A stretch of 64,000 nucleotides of DNA. Origin: Keguizhuia sedimenti. GTDB lineage: Bacteria > Pseudomonadota > Gammaproteobacteria > Burkholderiales > Burkholderiaceae_D. Positions 8,405 through 17,791 of the stretch are shown in pieces. The stretch covers positions 1-64,000 of the forward strand of contig JAUYVH010000004.1 of NCBI GenBank assembly GCA_030715135.1, in the 5' to 3' direction. Positions within the stretch are counted from its first letter, which is position 1; every line of letters begins with the position of its first letter. The notes beneath the pieces were generated by a model. The model did no database searches, had not been told where the DNA came from, and saw only the letters and a program-made list of their open reading frames with translations. Made by a program: the position numbers and the translations under genes.

Positions 8405-9019
8405 TTACCTCTTTGTCTTGATCTGTGTGCCCATCTCCTGGAGATAGGCAATGAGCGCATCCTGCTCGGTCTTGCCTTCCAGCTCCTTGGGCGCCTTGGC
8501 GATTTCCTCATCGGTGTAAGGATCGCCCAGGCGCTGCAGCGCACGCATATTTGCCGTGATCGCCTGCGGATTCAGCTTGGTCTTTTCCAGCCATGGGTAG
8601 CCGGGCATGTTCGACTCTGGCACGACGTCACGCGGATTGTTCAGGTGAACGCGGTGCCATTCGTCGCTGTAGCGGCCGCCGACGCGCGCCAGGTCCGGGC
8701 CAGTACGCTTGGAGCCCCACTGGAACGGGCGGTCGTACACGAATTCACCGGCAACCGAATAATGTCCGTAACGCTCGGTCTCGGCACGGAAGGGGCGGAT
8801 CATCTGCGAGTGGCAGTTGTAGCAGCCTTCACGCACATAGATGTCGCGGCCCGCAAGGCGCAGCGGCGAATACGGCTTCAGTCCTGCTACCGCTTCGGTG
8901 GTCGACTTCTGGAAAAACAGCGGCACGATTTCGGTCAGGCCGCCGACGCTGACTACCGCGACGGTCAATCCGATCAGCAGCCAGGGGTTCTTTTCAATCC
9001 ATTCATGTGAAAATTTCAT
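8405..9019 (-). CDS. ccoO: cbb3-type cytochrome c oxidase subunit II (CcoO)
   Basis: 204-residue membrane-anchored monoheme cytochrome c carrying electrons to the CcoN active site. One N-terminal membrane segment (about 15-35) is followed by the heme site [12 protein letters not shown]. The conserved YGHYS and [17 protein letters not shown] stretches and the distal methionine in SNMPGYPWL are present. ATG 9019 has GGAG about 7 nt upstream; a TTG 12 nt earlier is less likely. It lies 15 bp after ccoN. Confidence 0.96.
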   Translation of the reverse strand: MKFSHEWIEKNPWLLIGLTVAVVSVGGLTEIVPLFFQKSTTEAVAGLKPYSPLRLAGRDIYVREGCYNCHSQMIRPFRAETERYGHYSVAGEFVYDRPFQWGSKRTGPDLARVGGRYSDEWHRVHLNNPRDVVPESNMPGYPWLEKTKLNPQAITANMRALQRLGDPYTDEEIAKAPKELEGKTEQDALIAYLQEMGTQIKTKR

Positions 9020-9034
9020 TGCTTGCTCCAAAAA

Positions 9035-10462
9035 TCATGCATGTGCAGGGACAATCGCTGGAATACGTGCCTCGACCTTTTCGCCATCGCGCATCGTCAT
9101 CAGCGTGTTGTATCCCATCATGATCATGCCGGTCAGGTACAGGAGGCCGCCGGTAAAGCGGATCACATAGTACGGATAGGTTGCCTTCACCGACTCGACA
9201 AAGGTATAGGTCAAGGTGCCGTCGCTATTGACTGCACGCCACATCAGGCCCTGCATCACGCCGGCAATCCACATTGCCGCGATATACAGAACGATGCCGA
9301 TGGTCGCCATCCAGAAGTGCACTTCGATCATGCGGGTGCTCCACATTTCCTTCTTGCCCACGAGACGCGGTATCAGGTAGTAGATGGAACCCATGGTGAT
9401 GAAGCCAACCCAGCCCAGGGCGCCTGCATGTACGTGGCCCACGGTCCAATCGGTGTAGTGCGACAAGGCATTGACGGTCTTGATGGACATCATCGGGCCT
9501 TCGAAAGTGGACATACCGTAGAAGGACAGCGACACCACCAGGAATTTCAGGATCGGATCGGTGCGCAGTTTGTGCCATGCACCGGACAAGGTCATGATGC
9601 CGTTGATCATGCCGCCCCAGCTTGGCGCGAGAAGAATCAGCGAGAACACCATGCCCACGGACTGGGTCCAGTCAGGCAGCGCGGTGTAATGCAGGTGATG
9701 CGGGCCGGCCCACATGTAGGTGAAGATCAGTGCCCAGAAGTGCACGATGGACAGGCGATAGGAGTAGACGGGACGCTCGGCCTGCTTCGGGATGAAGTAA
9801 TACATCATGCCGAGGAAACCGGCGGTCAGGAAGAAGCCTACCGCATTATGTCCATACCACCACTGGATCATCGCGTCCTGCACGCCGGTGTAGGCGGAGT
9901 AGGACTTGCCCAGTGTCGCCGGCATTGCGGCGCTGTTGACGATGTGCAGCAGGGCTACCGCGAGGATGAATCCGCCATAGAACCAGTTCGCGACGTAGAT
10001 ATGCGGAACCTTGCGCTTGACAAGAGTGCCGAAGAACACGATTGCGTAGGAGATCCAGACCAGCGCGATCAGGATATCGATCGGCCACTCCAGTTCCGCA
10101 TATTCCTTGCCGGATGTGTAACCGAGAGGAAGCGTAATTGCCGCTGCCACGATAACGATTTGCCAGCCCCAGAAGGTGAAAGCCGCCAGCGCGTCCGAGA
10201 ACAGGCGCACCTGGCTGGTTCGCTGAACCACGTAATAGGATGTTGCAAACAAAGCACTGCCGCCGAACGCAAAGATCACCGCGTTGGTGTGCAGCGGTCG
10301 CAGTCGGCCGTAACTCAGCCAGGCAATGTCAAAATTCAGCGCAGGCCAGGCAAGCTGCGCGGCGATAAATACGCCGACCAGCATCCCGACCACGCCCCAG
10401 ACTACGGTGGCAATCGTGAATTGTTTGACCACCTTGTAGTTGTAGTGAAGTGCTCTGTCCAC
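9035..10462 (-). CDS. ccoN: cbb3-type cytochrome c oxidase catalytic subunit I (CcoN)
   Basis: 475-residue heme-copper oxidase subunit with about 12 membrane helices. It reduces oxygen to water at a heme b3-CuB site with high affinity. Visible landmarks are [11 protein letters not shown] (heme b ligand region), [13 protein letters not shown] (CuB His and the cross-linked Tyr region), [13 protein letters not shown] (CuB histidine pair) and [13 protein letters not shown] (heme ligands). The start is GTG at 10462, preceded by AGGAGAG. A longer frame from 10519 would run into the promoter. An FNR box lies 64-77 bp upstream of the GTG. Confidence 0.96.
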   Translation of the reverse strand: MDRALHYNYKVVKQFTIATVVWGVVGMLVGVFIAAQLAWPALNFDIAWLSYGRLRPLHTNAVIFAFGGSALFATSYYVVQRTSQVRLFSDALAAFTFWGWQIVIVAAAITLPLGYTSGKEYAELEWPIDILIALVWISYAIVFFGTLVKRKVPHIYVANWFYGGFILAVALLHIVNSAAMPATLGKSYSAYTGVQDAMIQWWYGHNAVGFFLTAGFLGMMYYFIPKQAERPVYSYRLSIVHFWALIFTYMWAGPHHLHYTALPDWTQSVGMVFSLILLAPSWGGMINGIMTLSGAWHKLRTDPILKFLVVSLSFYGMSTFEGPMMSIKTVNALSHYTDWTVGHVHAGALGWVGFITMGSIYYLIPRLVGKKEMWSTRMIEVHFWMATIGIVLYIAAMWIAGVMQGLMWRAVNSDGTLTYTFVESVKATYPYYVIRFTGGLLYLTGMIMMGYNTLMTMRDGEKVEARIPAIVPAHA

Positions 10463-10525
10463 AAATACTCTCCTAAGTACATCAATGATTTGCAGGGAGA
10501 GTAAAACTTGGGACCTCAAAAAACT

Positions 10526-10539
10526 TTGATGTGAATCAA
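10526..10539 (-). promoter_or_regulatory. FNR box upstream of ccoNOQPGH
   Basis: TTGATGTGAATCAA matches the TTGAT-N4-ATCAA consensus. On the minus strand, TTTACT (10505-10500) is centred 30 bp downstream of the box centre, close to the class II FNR arrangement (box at -41.5). It should drive ccoN onward under low oxygen. The region from 10540 to the ccoS stop at 10829 shows no gene. Confidence 0.85.
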
Positions 10540-10828
10540 ATTTGTCCGGGTCCGCTATGGCTGGCTACGAAAGCGGTGTTGATTAGCCGAAGAGTGAGGA
10601 AAAAACGCCTGTGAACGGGCGCAAGACATCTAAAGGGGAAATACCAGTCATTCGCAAAACTGAGGGAAACAAGCGGTCGCGGCCTGCTTTTCATGAACGA
10701 ATGCATGGCAAAATCGCACGCCTGATCAGAAGCAGTCGTCGTGATCTTCAGGAAGAGAATGCCGCGACCATGCCCCGATTTTGAAATACATGGTCGGTAC
10801 CTGATAGCGCAGTACAATAATGAACAAG

Positions 10829-11053
10829 CTAATCTTTACCGCCCTGCTCCTGTTTTGCCGGGATTTCTTGATCTCGATCGCCGTTTTTTTCGCTTGCACC
10901 CTTGTCATGTACCGAATCATCGTCCTGCAGAACACGCAAGGCCGGTCCGACCATGTCATCGAACTGACCGCTGTCGGACATGGAAAAGAATACCCAGATT
11001 GCAATAAAAACAATTACGATGCTGAGCGGGATAAGCAGATAGAGTGATTCCAT
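10829..11053 (-). CDS. ccoS: CcoS, cbb3 oxidase maturation protein
   Basis: 74-residue protein with a single N-terminal membrane helix (MESLYLLIPLSIVIVFIAIW, residues 1-20). The family motif FFSMSDSGQFDDM follows and the tail is charged. CcoS is required for cofactor insertion into cbb3 oxidase. ATG 11053 is chosen because the family begins MExLyxLIP; the longer frame would reach into ccoI. It follows ccoI by 10 bp. Confidence 0.93.
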   Translation of the reverse strand: MESLYLLIPLSIVIVFIAIWVFFSMSDSGQFDDMVGPALRVLQDDDSVHDKGASEKNGDRDQEIPAKQEQGGKD

Positions 11054-11063
11054 AAAGTGTTCT

Positions 11064-13622
11064 TCAACCGGGCTGGTAGCGCGCATCCCGGCGCATAGTC
11101 GCAGTCTCTTTCGAGCGCCGGGCCAGCTTTGCCGGCCGGCGCAAGCGCATTGCGTTGATTACCACAATCGCCGAACTGAGCGACATCCCTACCGCCGACA
11201 ACCATGGATTCAACAGTCCGATTGCCGCTGCCGGGATCGCCACGATGTTGTACAAGGTAGCCCAGGCAAGATTCTGGCGGATAACCGCCATTGTATGCGC
11301 TGCGGTGACCGCCGTCTCGCGGATTGACAGAAGGCGTTCAGACAGCAGTACGGTATCTGCATGAACCTGCGCCAACGCCGCGCCCGTTCCCATTGCGAAC
11401 GATACATCCGCCGCATGCAGTACCGCTGCATCATTGATGCCGTCGCCGACCATCGCAACAACTGCACCGCCAGCCTGCAAATCTTGCACGAACGCCAATT
11501 TTTGCTCGGGTAGATACTCTCCATGCGCTTCCTGTACGCCAAGTCGATCCGCCAGGTGCCTCACGGCCGTCTGCTGATCGCCGCTCAACAGAATTACCTT
11601 CTTGCCGGCCGCCTGGAAATACCTTACGACCTCCTGCGCGTCCGCGCGCAGTGAATCGGCAAGGTCGAAGCGCGCCAGCCATTTATCCTTGTTTGCAAGA
11701 TAAACCGGCGTCTTTCCCTCAATTGCCTGTCCGGGGCATGGTGTTCCCGTCAATTCCTGAACGAAGCTTGCTGATCCCAGCCGATAGCGAATGCCCTCGA
11801 GTTGCGCTTCCAGCCCTTTTCCTGCGGTATGCACGACTTCGGGCTGTTCTTGGGCAAACTGGGGGCCGGAATGCTTTTCACGGGCCGCATTGGCGATCGC
11901 GGCGGCAATCGGGTGTGCATTCGAGGATTCCATCGCTGCGGCAAGCTGCAATGCATCCTCCGCGGAAAGATCACCGAAAACCGCTACATTCTCCACTGCA
12001 GGCCGACCCAGTGTAAGCGTGCCTGTCTTGTCGAAAATGACATGGCTTGCGCGGTGCAAGGTTTCCAGCACATGCGACTTCACGACGAGGATACCGTCCT
12101 TGGCGAGACGGTCCATCGCCGTCGCCAATGCGGTGGGCGTCGCCAGCGACAAAGCGCACGGGCAGGATACGACCAGCACCGCTATTGCCGTGGGCCATGC
12201 GCGCGCCGGGTCGAACCATTGCCAGGCGCCGAACACCAGCACCGCAAACAGGAGCAGCGCGGCGACAAACCATGCCGCCACCTTGTCGGCCCACAACGCA
12301 AGCTGCGGCTTGCTCGCGCCGGCACCCTCGACAAGCCTGATCAGCGCCGCGAGCGTGCTGTTCGATGCGGAGGTGGTAACCCGCATGACGATAGCCTGTG
12401 TCGCATTGACCGCGCCACCCGGCAGGATGTCTCCTGCGCTGCGGCGCTGCGGTTCGCTTTCACCTGTCAGCAGCGACAGATCGACAGCGGTGCTGCCTTC
12501 GACGATGAGGCCGTCCGAAGCGACCGCCTCGCCCGGCTTGACGAGTATGTAATCGCCTTCGCGCAGCATTGTGGTCGCAACCAGCTCGGTGTCGCGACTG
12601 CCCGGATAGGCCGCCAATCGCAAGGCCGAGGCAGGCAGCCCATGCTGCAGTTTTTCCAGTGCATCTGCCGCATTGCGCCGCGCATTCAGTTCAAGGTAAC
12701 GGCTGCACAGGAGCAGGAAGACGAACATCGTCACCGTGTCGAAATAGACTTCGCCCTGCCCTTGCAGGGTAGCAACCGTGCTTCCGATAAAAGCGGCAAG
12801 GATGCCGAGCGCAACAGGCACGTCCATGCCCAGCGCACGGTTTTTCAGGTTGGTCCATGCGCCCTTGAAAAAGGGTTGCGCCGAATAGAAAACCGCGGGA
12901 ATCGTCAGCAGCAGGCTGGCCCAGCGCATGAGCGCGGCCATATCGGCTTCCATATCGACGCTGTCGCCCATGTAGGCCGGCACTGCATACATCATGACTT
13001 GCATCATTGACAAGCCGGCCACGAAAAGGCGTCTGCCTAGCGTACGGCTGGATTTGCGCAGCAGTTCGCCATGGCGTGCAGCATCGAAGGGATAGGCCGC
13101 ATAACCTAGCTGGCGCAGGGTTTCAAAGATTGTGCTCGGCTTGCAGGCGGCCTTGTCCCAGCGCACCGTAAGTCGTTCGGTGGCCACGTTCAGGTGTGCA
13201 GAATGCACGCCCTGCACTTGAGCCAGACGCCGCTCGATCAGCCAGACGCAGGCGGCGCAGCGTATTCCTTCCACGGAAAGCAATGCCTCGCAGGCGTTTT
13301 CCCCGCTGCTGAACTGCTGCGCCGATTCCGGCGTGTCATAAAGCTTGAGTTCGTCCGGCACCAGCGATGAGCCGTCGGCAGTCGCGGCAAATGCCGAACG
13401 TGTGCGGTAATAGTCGGAAAAACCACTGTCGACGATTGCCTTGGCCACCGCTTCGCAACCGGGGCAGCACATCTGGCGTTGCGTGTCGTCGATGAGCACA
13501 CTCCAGTGCGCGTCCTGCGGCAAAGGCAAACCGCAATGGAAACAACCGGCCTCGTCGCCCGCCAGGGTCTGCGAAGCGAAATCGACGCCTGCAGGATTCA
13601 ATGCCATTGCATTACTCGTCAC
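11064..13622 (-). CDS. ccoI: CcoI/FixI, copper-exporting P1B-type ATPase for cbb3 assembly
   Basis: 852-residue P-type ATPase that moves Cu(I) to the periplasm for cbb3 assembly. N-terminal cysteine motifs (CFHCG, CCPGC) are followed by a heavy-metal-associated domain with CAACVW. The core has the TGES actuator loop, the metal site VVSCPCALSLATP, the phosphorylation site DKTGTLTLG, an HP motif (AHPIAAA) and the hinge GDGINDAAVL. The start is probably GTG 13622. GGGAGG lies about 6 nt upstream, and the GTGA overlaps the stop of the TauE-like gene, implying translational coupling. A later ATG at 13607 lacks a good site. Confidence 0.95.
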   Translation of the reverse strand: MTSNAMALNPAGVDFASQTLAGDEAGCFHCGLPLPQDAHWSVLIDDTQRQMCCPGCEAVAKAIVDSGFSDYYRTRSAFAATADGSSLVPDELKLYDTPESAQQFSSGENACEALLSVEGIRCAACVWLIERRLAQVQGVHSAHLNVATERLTVRWDKAACKPSTIFETLRQLGYAAYPFDAARHGELLRKSSRTLGRRLFVAGLSMMQVMMYAVPAYMGDSVDMEADMAALMRWASLLLTIPAVFYSAQPFFKGAWTNLKNRALGMDVPVALGILAAFIGSTVATLQGQGEVYFDTVTMFVFLLLCSRYLELNARRNAADALEKLQHGLPASALRLAAYPGSRDTELVATTMLREGDYILVKPGEAVASDGLIVEGSTAVDLSLLTGESEPQRRSAGDILPGGAVNATQAIVMRVTTSASNSTLAALIRLVEGAGASKPQLALWADKVAAWFVAALLLFAVLVFGAWQWFDPARAWPTAIAVLVVSCPCALSLATPTALATAMDRLAKDGILVVKSHVLETLHRASHVIFDKTGTLTLGRPAVENVAVFGDLSAEDALQLAAAMESSNAHPIAAAIANAAREKHSGPQFAQEQPEVVHTAGKGLEAQLEGIRYRLGSASFVQELTGTPCPGQAIEGKTPVYLANKDKWLARFDLADSLRADAQEVVRYFQAAGKKVILLSGDQQTAVRHLADRLGVQEAHGEYLPEQKLAFVQDLQAGGAVVAMVGDGINDAAVLHAADVSFAMGTGAALAQVHADTVLLSERLLSIRETAVTAAHTMAVIRQNLAWATLYNIVAIPAAAIGLLNPWLSAVGMSLSSAIVVINAMRLRRPAKLARRSKETATMRRDARYQPG

Positions 13623-14398
13623 AGTATGCCTCCCGAATGTGGCAGACAAAGCATGTCCAGCCACCCGAGCTGCGAACCTGACGCGGCACGCACAAGACCG
13701 AGCACACCGAAGCCCAGGACGATCAGGCCGCTAACCACCCTTACCTTGCGATTCTGCAGATATGTCCTCATTCTGGCGCCGAACATGCCGATGGCAAGCA
13801 GCATGGGCAATGTGCCGAGCCCAAACGCCAGCATCACGCTCGCGCCGGTCACAGCCGAACCGGTCATCATCGCTGTCAGCAATACGCTGTACACCATGCC
13901 GCACGGCAGCCATCCCCACAGGCCGCCCAGCATGAACATCTTGGCAGGGCTGTCGATCGGCATCAGTTTCCCGGTCAGGGGCTGAATTTTCTTCCATAGT
14001 GCCTGGCCGGCGGTCTCAAGCTTTGTCAGTCCGCGCCAGGCATCCATCAGATACAAGCCCAACACGATCAGCATCAGGTTGGCGAGCCAGTAGGCTCCGA
14101 CCTGGAACACGGTAATTTTGGAAAACGTATATGCGCTTCCGGCTATCCCGCCCGCCATGGCTCCCGCCAGCATATAGCTGCCGATGCGCCCGGCATTGTA
14201 GGCAAGCGAATGCAGCGCCGTGTCGGCAACCGAAACCTGAACCGTGCCTGCGCCTTGCGCGACCAGAGGAACCGGAAAAGGCTTGCGCCCCGAACTCATG
14301 GTTGAAAATGCGCTCACGATTCCGCCACACATGCCGACGCAATGCACGCTGCCGAGCAGGCCGACGATGAAGATGGGAAGCAGGTTCAAACCGTTCAT
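13619..14398 (-). CDS. TauE/SafE-like membrane protein of the cbb3 assembly cluster
   Basis: 259-residue membrane protein with about six hydrophobic segments. It opens with the motif GLLGSVHCVGMCGGIVSAF, typical of DsbD-like/'sulfite exporter' relatives found beside ccoI. The HCxGMCGG cysteines suggest copper or thiol handling rather than sulfite export, but this is inference from context. It starts 17 bp after hemN and its TGA overlaps the GTG of ccoI by two bases. It thus lies in a hemN-tauE-ccoI-ccoS unit. Confidence 0.85.
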   Translation of the reverse strand: MNGLNLLPIFIVGLLGSVHCVGMCGGIVSAFSTMSSGRKPFPVPLVAQGAGTVQVSVADTALHSLAYNAGRIGSYMLAGAMAGGIAGSAYTFSKITVFQVGAYWLANLMLIVLGLYLMDAWRGLTKLETAGQALWKKIQPLTGKLMPIDSPAKMFMLGGLWGWLPCGMVYSVLLTAMMTGSAVTGASVMLAFGLGTLPMLLAIGMFGARMRTYLQNRKVRVVSGLIVLGFGVLGLVRAASGSQLGWLDMLCLPHSGGIL

Positions 14399-14415
14399 GC
14401 GAACAATTAAATCGT

Positions 14416-15846
14416 TTAAATCGTTTTCGAGTAACGCAGCGGATGCACCGCTGCCTCTTTTGCTGCAGTCAGATAGCGGTCGAACACCATGCAGATATTG
14501 CGGATCAGCAGGCGCCCTTTCAGCGTCACCGTCAGCCAGTCCGCCTCGATCTTGAGCAGGCCCTCCTGTTCGAGCGCACGCAATTGCTCGAGTTCTTTTG
14601 CAAAATACGAGGAAAAGCTGATCGGATATGCCTGCTCAACCGCGCTGATCGACAATTCGAAATTGCACATCAGACGCTGAATGATACAGCGACGCAGCAT
14701 ATCATCCATATTGAGGCGTATCCCGCGCGCGATAGGCAGTTCGTTTCGGTCGAGGCGATCATAGTACGCGTCGAGAGTCTTGACGTTCTGGCTATAGGTG
14801 CCTCCGATCGAGCTGATCGCCGATACGCCGCAGGCAATCAGGTCTGCCTCCGCATGCGTGGAATACCCCTGGAAATTGCGATGCAGGCGGCCTTGCCGCT
14901 GTGCCAGCGCCAGATCGTCGGTCGGCTTGGCGAAATGGTCCATGCCGATATAGACATAGCCGGCTTCGGTCAGGCGCTTGATGCACAGATAGAGCATGTC
15001 CAGCTTGGCATCGGCGCTCGGCAAGTCCTCGTCCGCGATACGTCGCTGCGCCTTGAACAGGTGCGGCATGTGCGCATAGTTGTAGATCGCAATGCGATCC
15101 GGATCGGCGGCGATGATCTTGGTCAGCGTCTGCGCCATGGATATGACGTTCTGCTTGGGCAGGCCATAGATCAGATCAACGCTGACGGAACGGAAATTCG
15201 CTTCGCGCGCCGCATTGATGGCATCGAGCGTCATGCTCTCCGGCTGGATGCGGTTGACTGCCTTCTGCACTTCCGGATCGAAGTCCTGGACGCCCAGGCT
15301 AAGACGATTGAAGCCTTGCATGCGCAGGCTGGCGATACGCTCGGGCGTAACCGTGCGCGGATCAATTTCGATTGAGTATTCACCGGCTTCGTCGGGGGCA
15401 AACTGGAACCAGTGACGCAGATGCGCCATCAGGTCGCCCATTTGCTCGTCAGAAAGAAAGGTCGGAGTGCCGCCGCCGAAGTGGAGTTGCTCGATATGGT
15501 TCATGCCCGCGAACAGCTGCCCCTGCATTTCAATTTCGCGCTTCAGGTAGCCAAGATAGACTGCAGCTTTTTCAGGATGCTTGGTAATGATCTTGTTACA
15601 TGCGCAGTAATAGCAAAGCTTGGCGCAGAATGGAATATGGACATACAGTGACAGGGGCGCGACGGCTCCGCGCGTGCGCACGCCAGCAACTGCCTGGAGG
15701 TAATCCCCGTAATCAAATGCATCCGAAAACCGGTCCGCAGTCGGATACGACGTGTATCGCGGGCCTTGTTGACTGAGCTTGCGAATCAACTGGCCGTCGA
15801 ATTCGACTGTCGGGGGTAAGGTCGAGGATGTTGCTGAAGCTGCCAT
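14416..15846 (-). CDS. hemN: Oxygen-independent coproporphyrinogen III oxidase (HemN)
   Basis: 476-residue radical-SAM enzyme converting coproporphyrinogen III to protoporphyrinogen IX without oxygen, in heme synthesis. The cluster motif CAKLCYYCAC (C-x3-C-x2-C-x-C) follows YVHIPF. LHFGGGTPTFLSD is the SAM-binding glycine motif, and the HemN C-terminal domain spans about 360-460. Length matches the family. ATG 15846 is preceded by AGGAGAG. An FNR box lies 76-89 bp upstream. It leads the ccoI-ccoS unit, coupling heme supply to heme-rich oxidase assembly. Confidence 0.96.
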   Translation of the reverse strand: MAASATSSTLPPTVEFDGQLIRKLSQQGPRYTSYPTADRFSDAFDYGDYLQAVAGVRTRGAVAPLSLYVHIPFCAKLCYYCACNKIITKHPEKAAVYLGYLKREIEMQGQLFAGMNHIEQLHFGGGTPTFLSDEQMGDLMAHLRHWFQFAPDEAGEYSIEIDPRTVTPERIASLRMQGFNRLSLGVQDFDPEVQKAVNRIQPESMTLDAINAAREANFRSVSVDLIYGLPKQNVISMAQTLTKIIAADPDRIAIYNYAHMPHLFKAQRRIADEDLPSADAKLDMLYLCIKRLTEAGYVYIGMDHFAKPTDDLALAQRQGRLHRNFQGYSTHAEADLIACGVSAISSIGGTYSQNVKTLDAYYDRLDRNELPIARGIRLNMDDMLRRCIIQRLMCNFELSISAVEQAYPISFSSYFAKELEQLRALEQEGLLKIEADWLTVTLKGRLLIRNICMVFDRYLTAAKEAAVHPLRYSKTI

Positions 15847-15921
15847 GAAATCTCTCCTGCTATGGCCCTGCAAAGCGCATGGGGAACGGATCGCAGTCTA
15901 CGGAGACCACCCTCAAATTCT

Positions 15922-15935
15922 TTGATGTGGATCAA
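15922..15935 (-). promoter_or_regulatory. FNR box upstream of hemN
   Basis: TTGATGTGGATCAA, with TAGACT (15900-15895 on the minus strand) centred 31 bp from the box centre. That is class II FNR promoter spacing. Confidence 0.88.
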
Positions 15936-16374
15936 AATCGCCGGAAACGCAAACTTTTTGCCAGAAATAATGCCTTGTTCGAAGAATTACCACCTGTAGG
16001 CTGGCAATTCTGCCAATGACATTCGGTCATTGTTCTGGCATGTCAGATACGGTGAATGGATGATGCGCCCGCAGGCGATTCATCAAAATTATGTTTCATA
16101 TGAAACGTCAAGGCTGCCCGGAAGAGGCAGAGGCACAAGCGTCGGTTGCCGCAAGCTTCATCCTGGACACGAGAGATTCGGGCAAATCAAAAATCAGCCG
16201 ACCGTCAGATCGGCCTGCAGCTTGATGACGAAACAAACCAGAGGCGGGATAATACCGCCCGAGCGGAAAGTCATCGCGCCTCCGATAGGCACTCGATGAA
16301 GTGTTGATTGGGCCGGACGCGTCAAAGTACGCGGCCTGCCTAAGCCGGCAGGCCGTCTCCAGCCGTGAGCCCGG
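15936..16374. other. Intergenic stretch with two hairpins, no gene seen
   Basis: No credible ORF. CAATGAC and GTCATTG arms at 16014-16032 form a small inverted repeat. CGGCCTGCC and GGCAGGCCG arms at 16332-16355, around a 6-nt loop, sit 20 bp after the flavoprotein stop. The latter may act as a terminator for the minus-strand flavoprotein, although the U-run is weak. Confidence 0.5.
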
Positions 16375-17562
16375 TCAAGTTGACGCGGGAACGAGTCCTT
16401 CATCCGCAGAAAATTGAGGCCGGATACCCGTCAAAAGATAATCGATCAGGTCGGCCACCGGGCGAATTGCGCTTCCGAAAGGCAGTGGCTCGGATCCGCG
16501 GAAGAACAGTCCACGCTTGACATCGCCCTTCAGGGCGAAGGCAAGCTGGGTATCGATGCAGAACTGGCCTGCCTTGGCGATCCCATCCCGCAAACCGCAT
16601 TGAGTCAGGCAGTCGAAGCCGACCGTGCAGCGCTTGGGTTTTGCGTTTCGCTGCAATTTTTCCAGTTTTTCAAGATAGGTGCTGAGCCACGGCGTACGCA
16701 CTGCACGCGCCGGCAAGCCAGCCACGCTCATGAAGGTTACGATATCTTCCTTCTTTGCATGGGTCAGTACTTTCTTGAATTCCGGATGCGCGTCTCCTTC
16801 CGCCGAAACCGCAAACGGCGTTCCCAGTTGCACCCCGCTCGCGCCCATTTCCATGAGAGCCTTCACTTGCTCATGCGTATGGACTCCGCCGGCCGCAATC
16901 AAGGGAATGCGATCGCGTTCCAAGCCCAGCGATTCGAATAGGCTAAAGACCTCGTTCAACACTTGCTCAAAGGCAAATCGTGGATTGCTTACTTCATCGA
17001 GGTTGGCAGCGCCGAGATGGCCTGCGGCGAATTGCGGATTTTCGATGACGATTGCGTCCGGCAAACGGTTTCTGCGCATCCACTTCTTGAGTATCAGCGC
17101 AATACCGCGCGCATCGGAAAGGATGGGAATCAAGGCAACATCTGGAAACTCCGCGGTCAGCTCCGGTAAGTCCATCGGCAGTCCCGCGCCTACAACGATG
17201 GCATCCGCTCCGCTCTCGCATGCCTGCCTGACATATGCCGGGTATTCCGCTACGGCACGCATGATGTTCACTGCTATCATGCCTTTTCCGTCAGCCATCG
17301 CCTTGGCTGCCTTGATTTCGCGATCCAGCGCTATCAAATTGGCATGATTGATTTTTTCCTTGTCGCGGCTACGGTCGGTCTGCGCCATGAGATCCGCATG
17401 ATGGCGACGCAGGTCCACGCTCGAGATTGTGCCGAGTGCTCCTTGCAACGCGACGGTACCTGCAAGGCGATGGGCGGAGATTCCTACACCCATTCCTCCC
17501 TGGACAACCGGAAGCAGCGATTTGCCTTTTATTTTCAGCGCAGGAAATGGAAAATTGGACAT
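16375..17562 (-). CDS. Nitronate monooxygenase / FabK-like flavin oxidoreductase
   Basis: 395-residue FMN enzyme of the nitronate monooxygenase (2-nitropropane dioxygenase) superfamily, a TIM barrel. Diagnostic parts are PVVQGGMGVGISAHRLAG at the N-terminus, VGAGLP, the phosphate-binding AAGGVHTHEQVKALMEMGASGVQLGT and the C-terminal cysteine-bearing GFDCLTQCGLRDG. Substrate could be alkyl nitronates or a related acid; sequence does not decide. ATG 17562 is used because the family starts near this point and an FNR box lies 61-74 bp upstream. A longer frame to 17697 would include the box. FNR control suggests induction when oxygen falls. Confidence 0.85.
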   Translation of the reverse strand: MSNFPFPALKIKGKSLLPVVQGGMGVGISAHRLAGTVALQGALGTISSVDLRRHHADLMAQTDRSRDKEKINHANLIALDREIKAAKAMADGKGMIAVNIMRAVAEYPAYVRQACESGADAIVVGAGLPMDLPELTAEFPDVALIPILSDARGIALILKKWMRRNRLPDAIVIENPQFAAGHLGAANLDEVSNPRFAFEQVLNEVFSLFESLGLERDRIPLIAAGGVHTHEQVKALMEMGASGVQLGTPFAVSAEGDAHPEFKKVLTHAKKEDIVTFMSVAGLPARAVRTPWLSTYLEKLEKLQRNAKPKRCTVGFDCLTQCGLRDGIAKAGQFCIDTQLAFALKGDVKRGLFFRGSEPLPFGSAIRPVADLIDYLLTGIRPQFSADEGLVPAST

Positions 17563-17622
17563 GGTGCGTATCTCATATGGAATTTCGACACGCGAATGTA
17601 GCAAACGGGAAACGCAATTTTG

Positions 17623-17636
17623 TTGATCTGAATCAA
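17623..17636 (-). promoter_or_regulatory. FNR box upstream of the flavoprotein gene
   Basis: TTGATCTGAATCAA fits the consensus. TACATT (17600-17595 on the minus strand) lies 32 bp from the box centre, giving a class II promoter layout. Confidence 0.82.
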
Positions 17637-17791
17637 ATAACTCAGAGGGGCAGGAAAACGAGTTGCCGGATTCACAAGCCCGGAAGATGCAAGGCAACCG
17701 TCAGCGGTATCGCGAGATTCCTTTCATCACTCCCGCTCAGGAGAAACCCTCGCGCTGCCTGGCAAGTGCGCAAGTATGTTCATTGGTGCAT

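Noticed and set aside
9023-10504. 493-codon open frame antisense to ccoN
   Set aside because: Codon-biased genes often leave long antisense frames. The ccoN protein on the other strand is unambiguous, and this frame is His/Gln-rich without any motif.
11802-13010. 402-codon open frame antisense to ccoI
   Set aside because: Arg/His/Gln-rich shadow of a clear P-type ATPase gene; no ribosome site.
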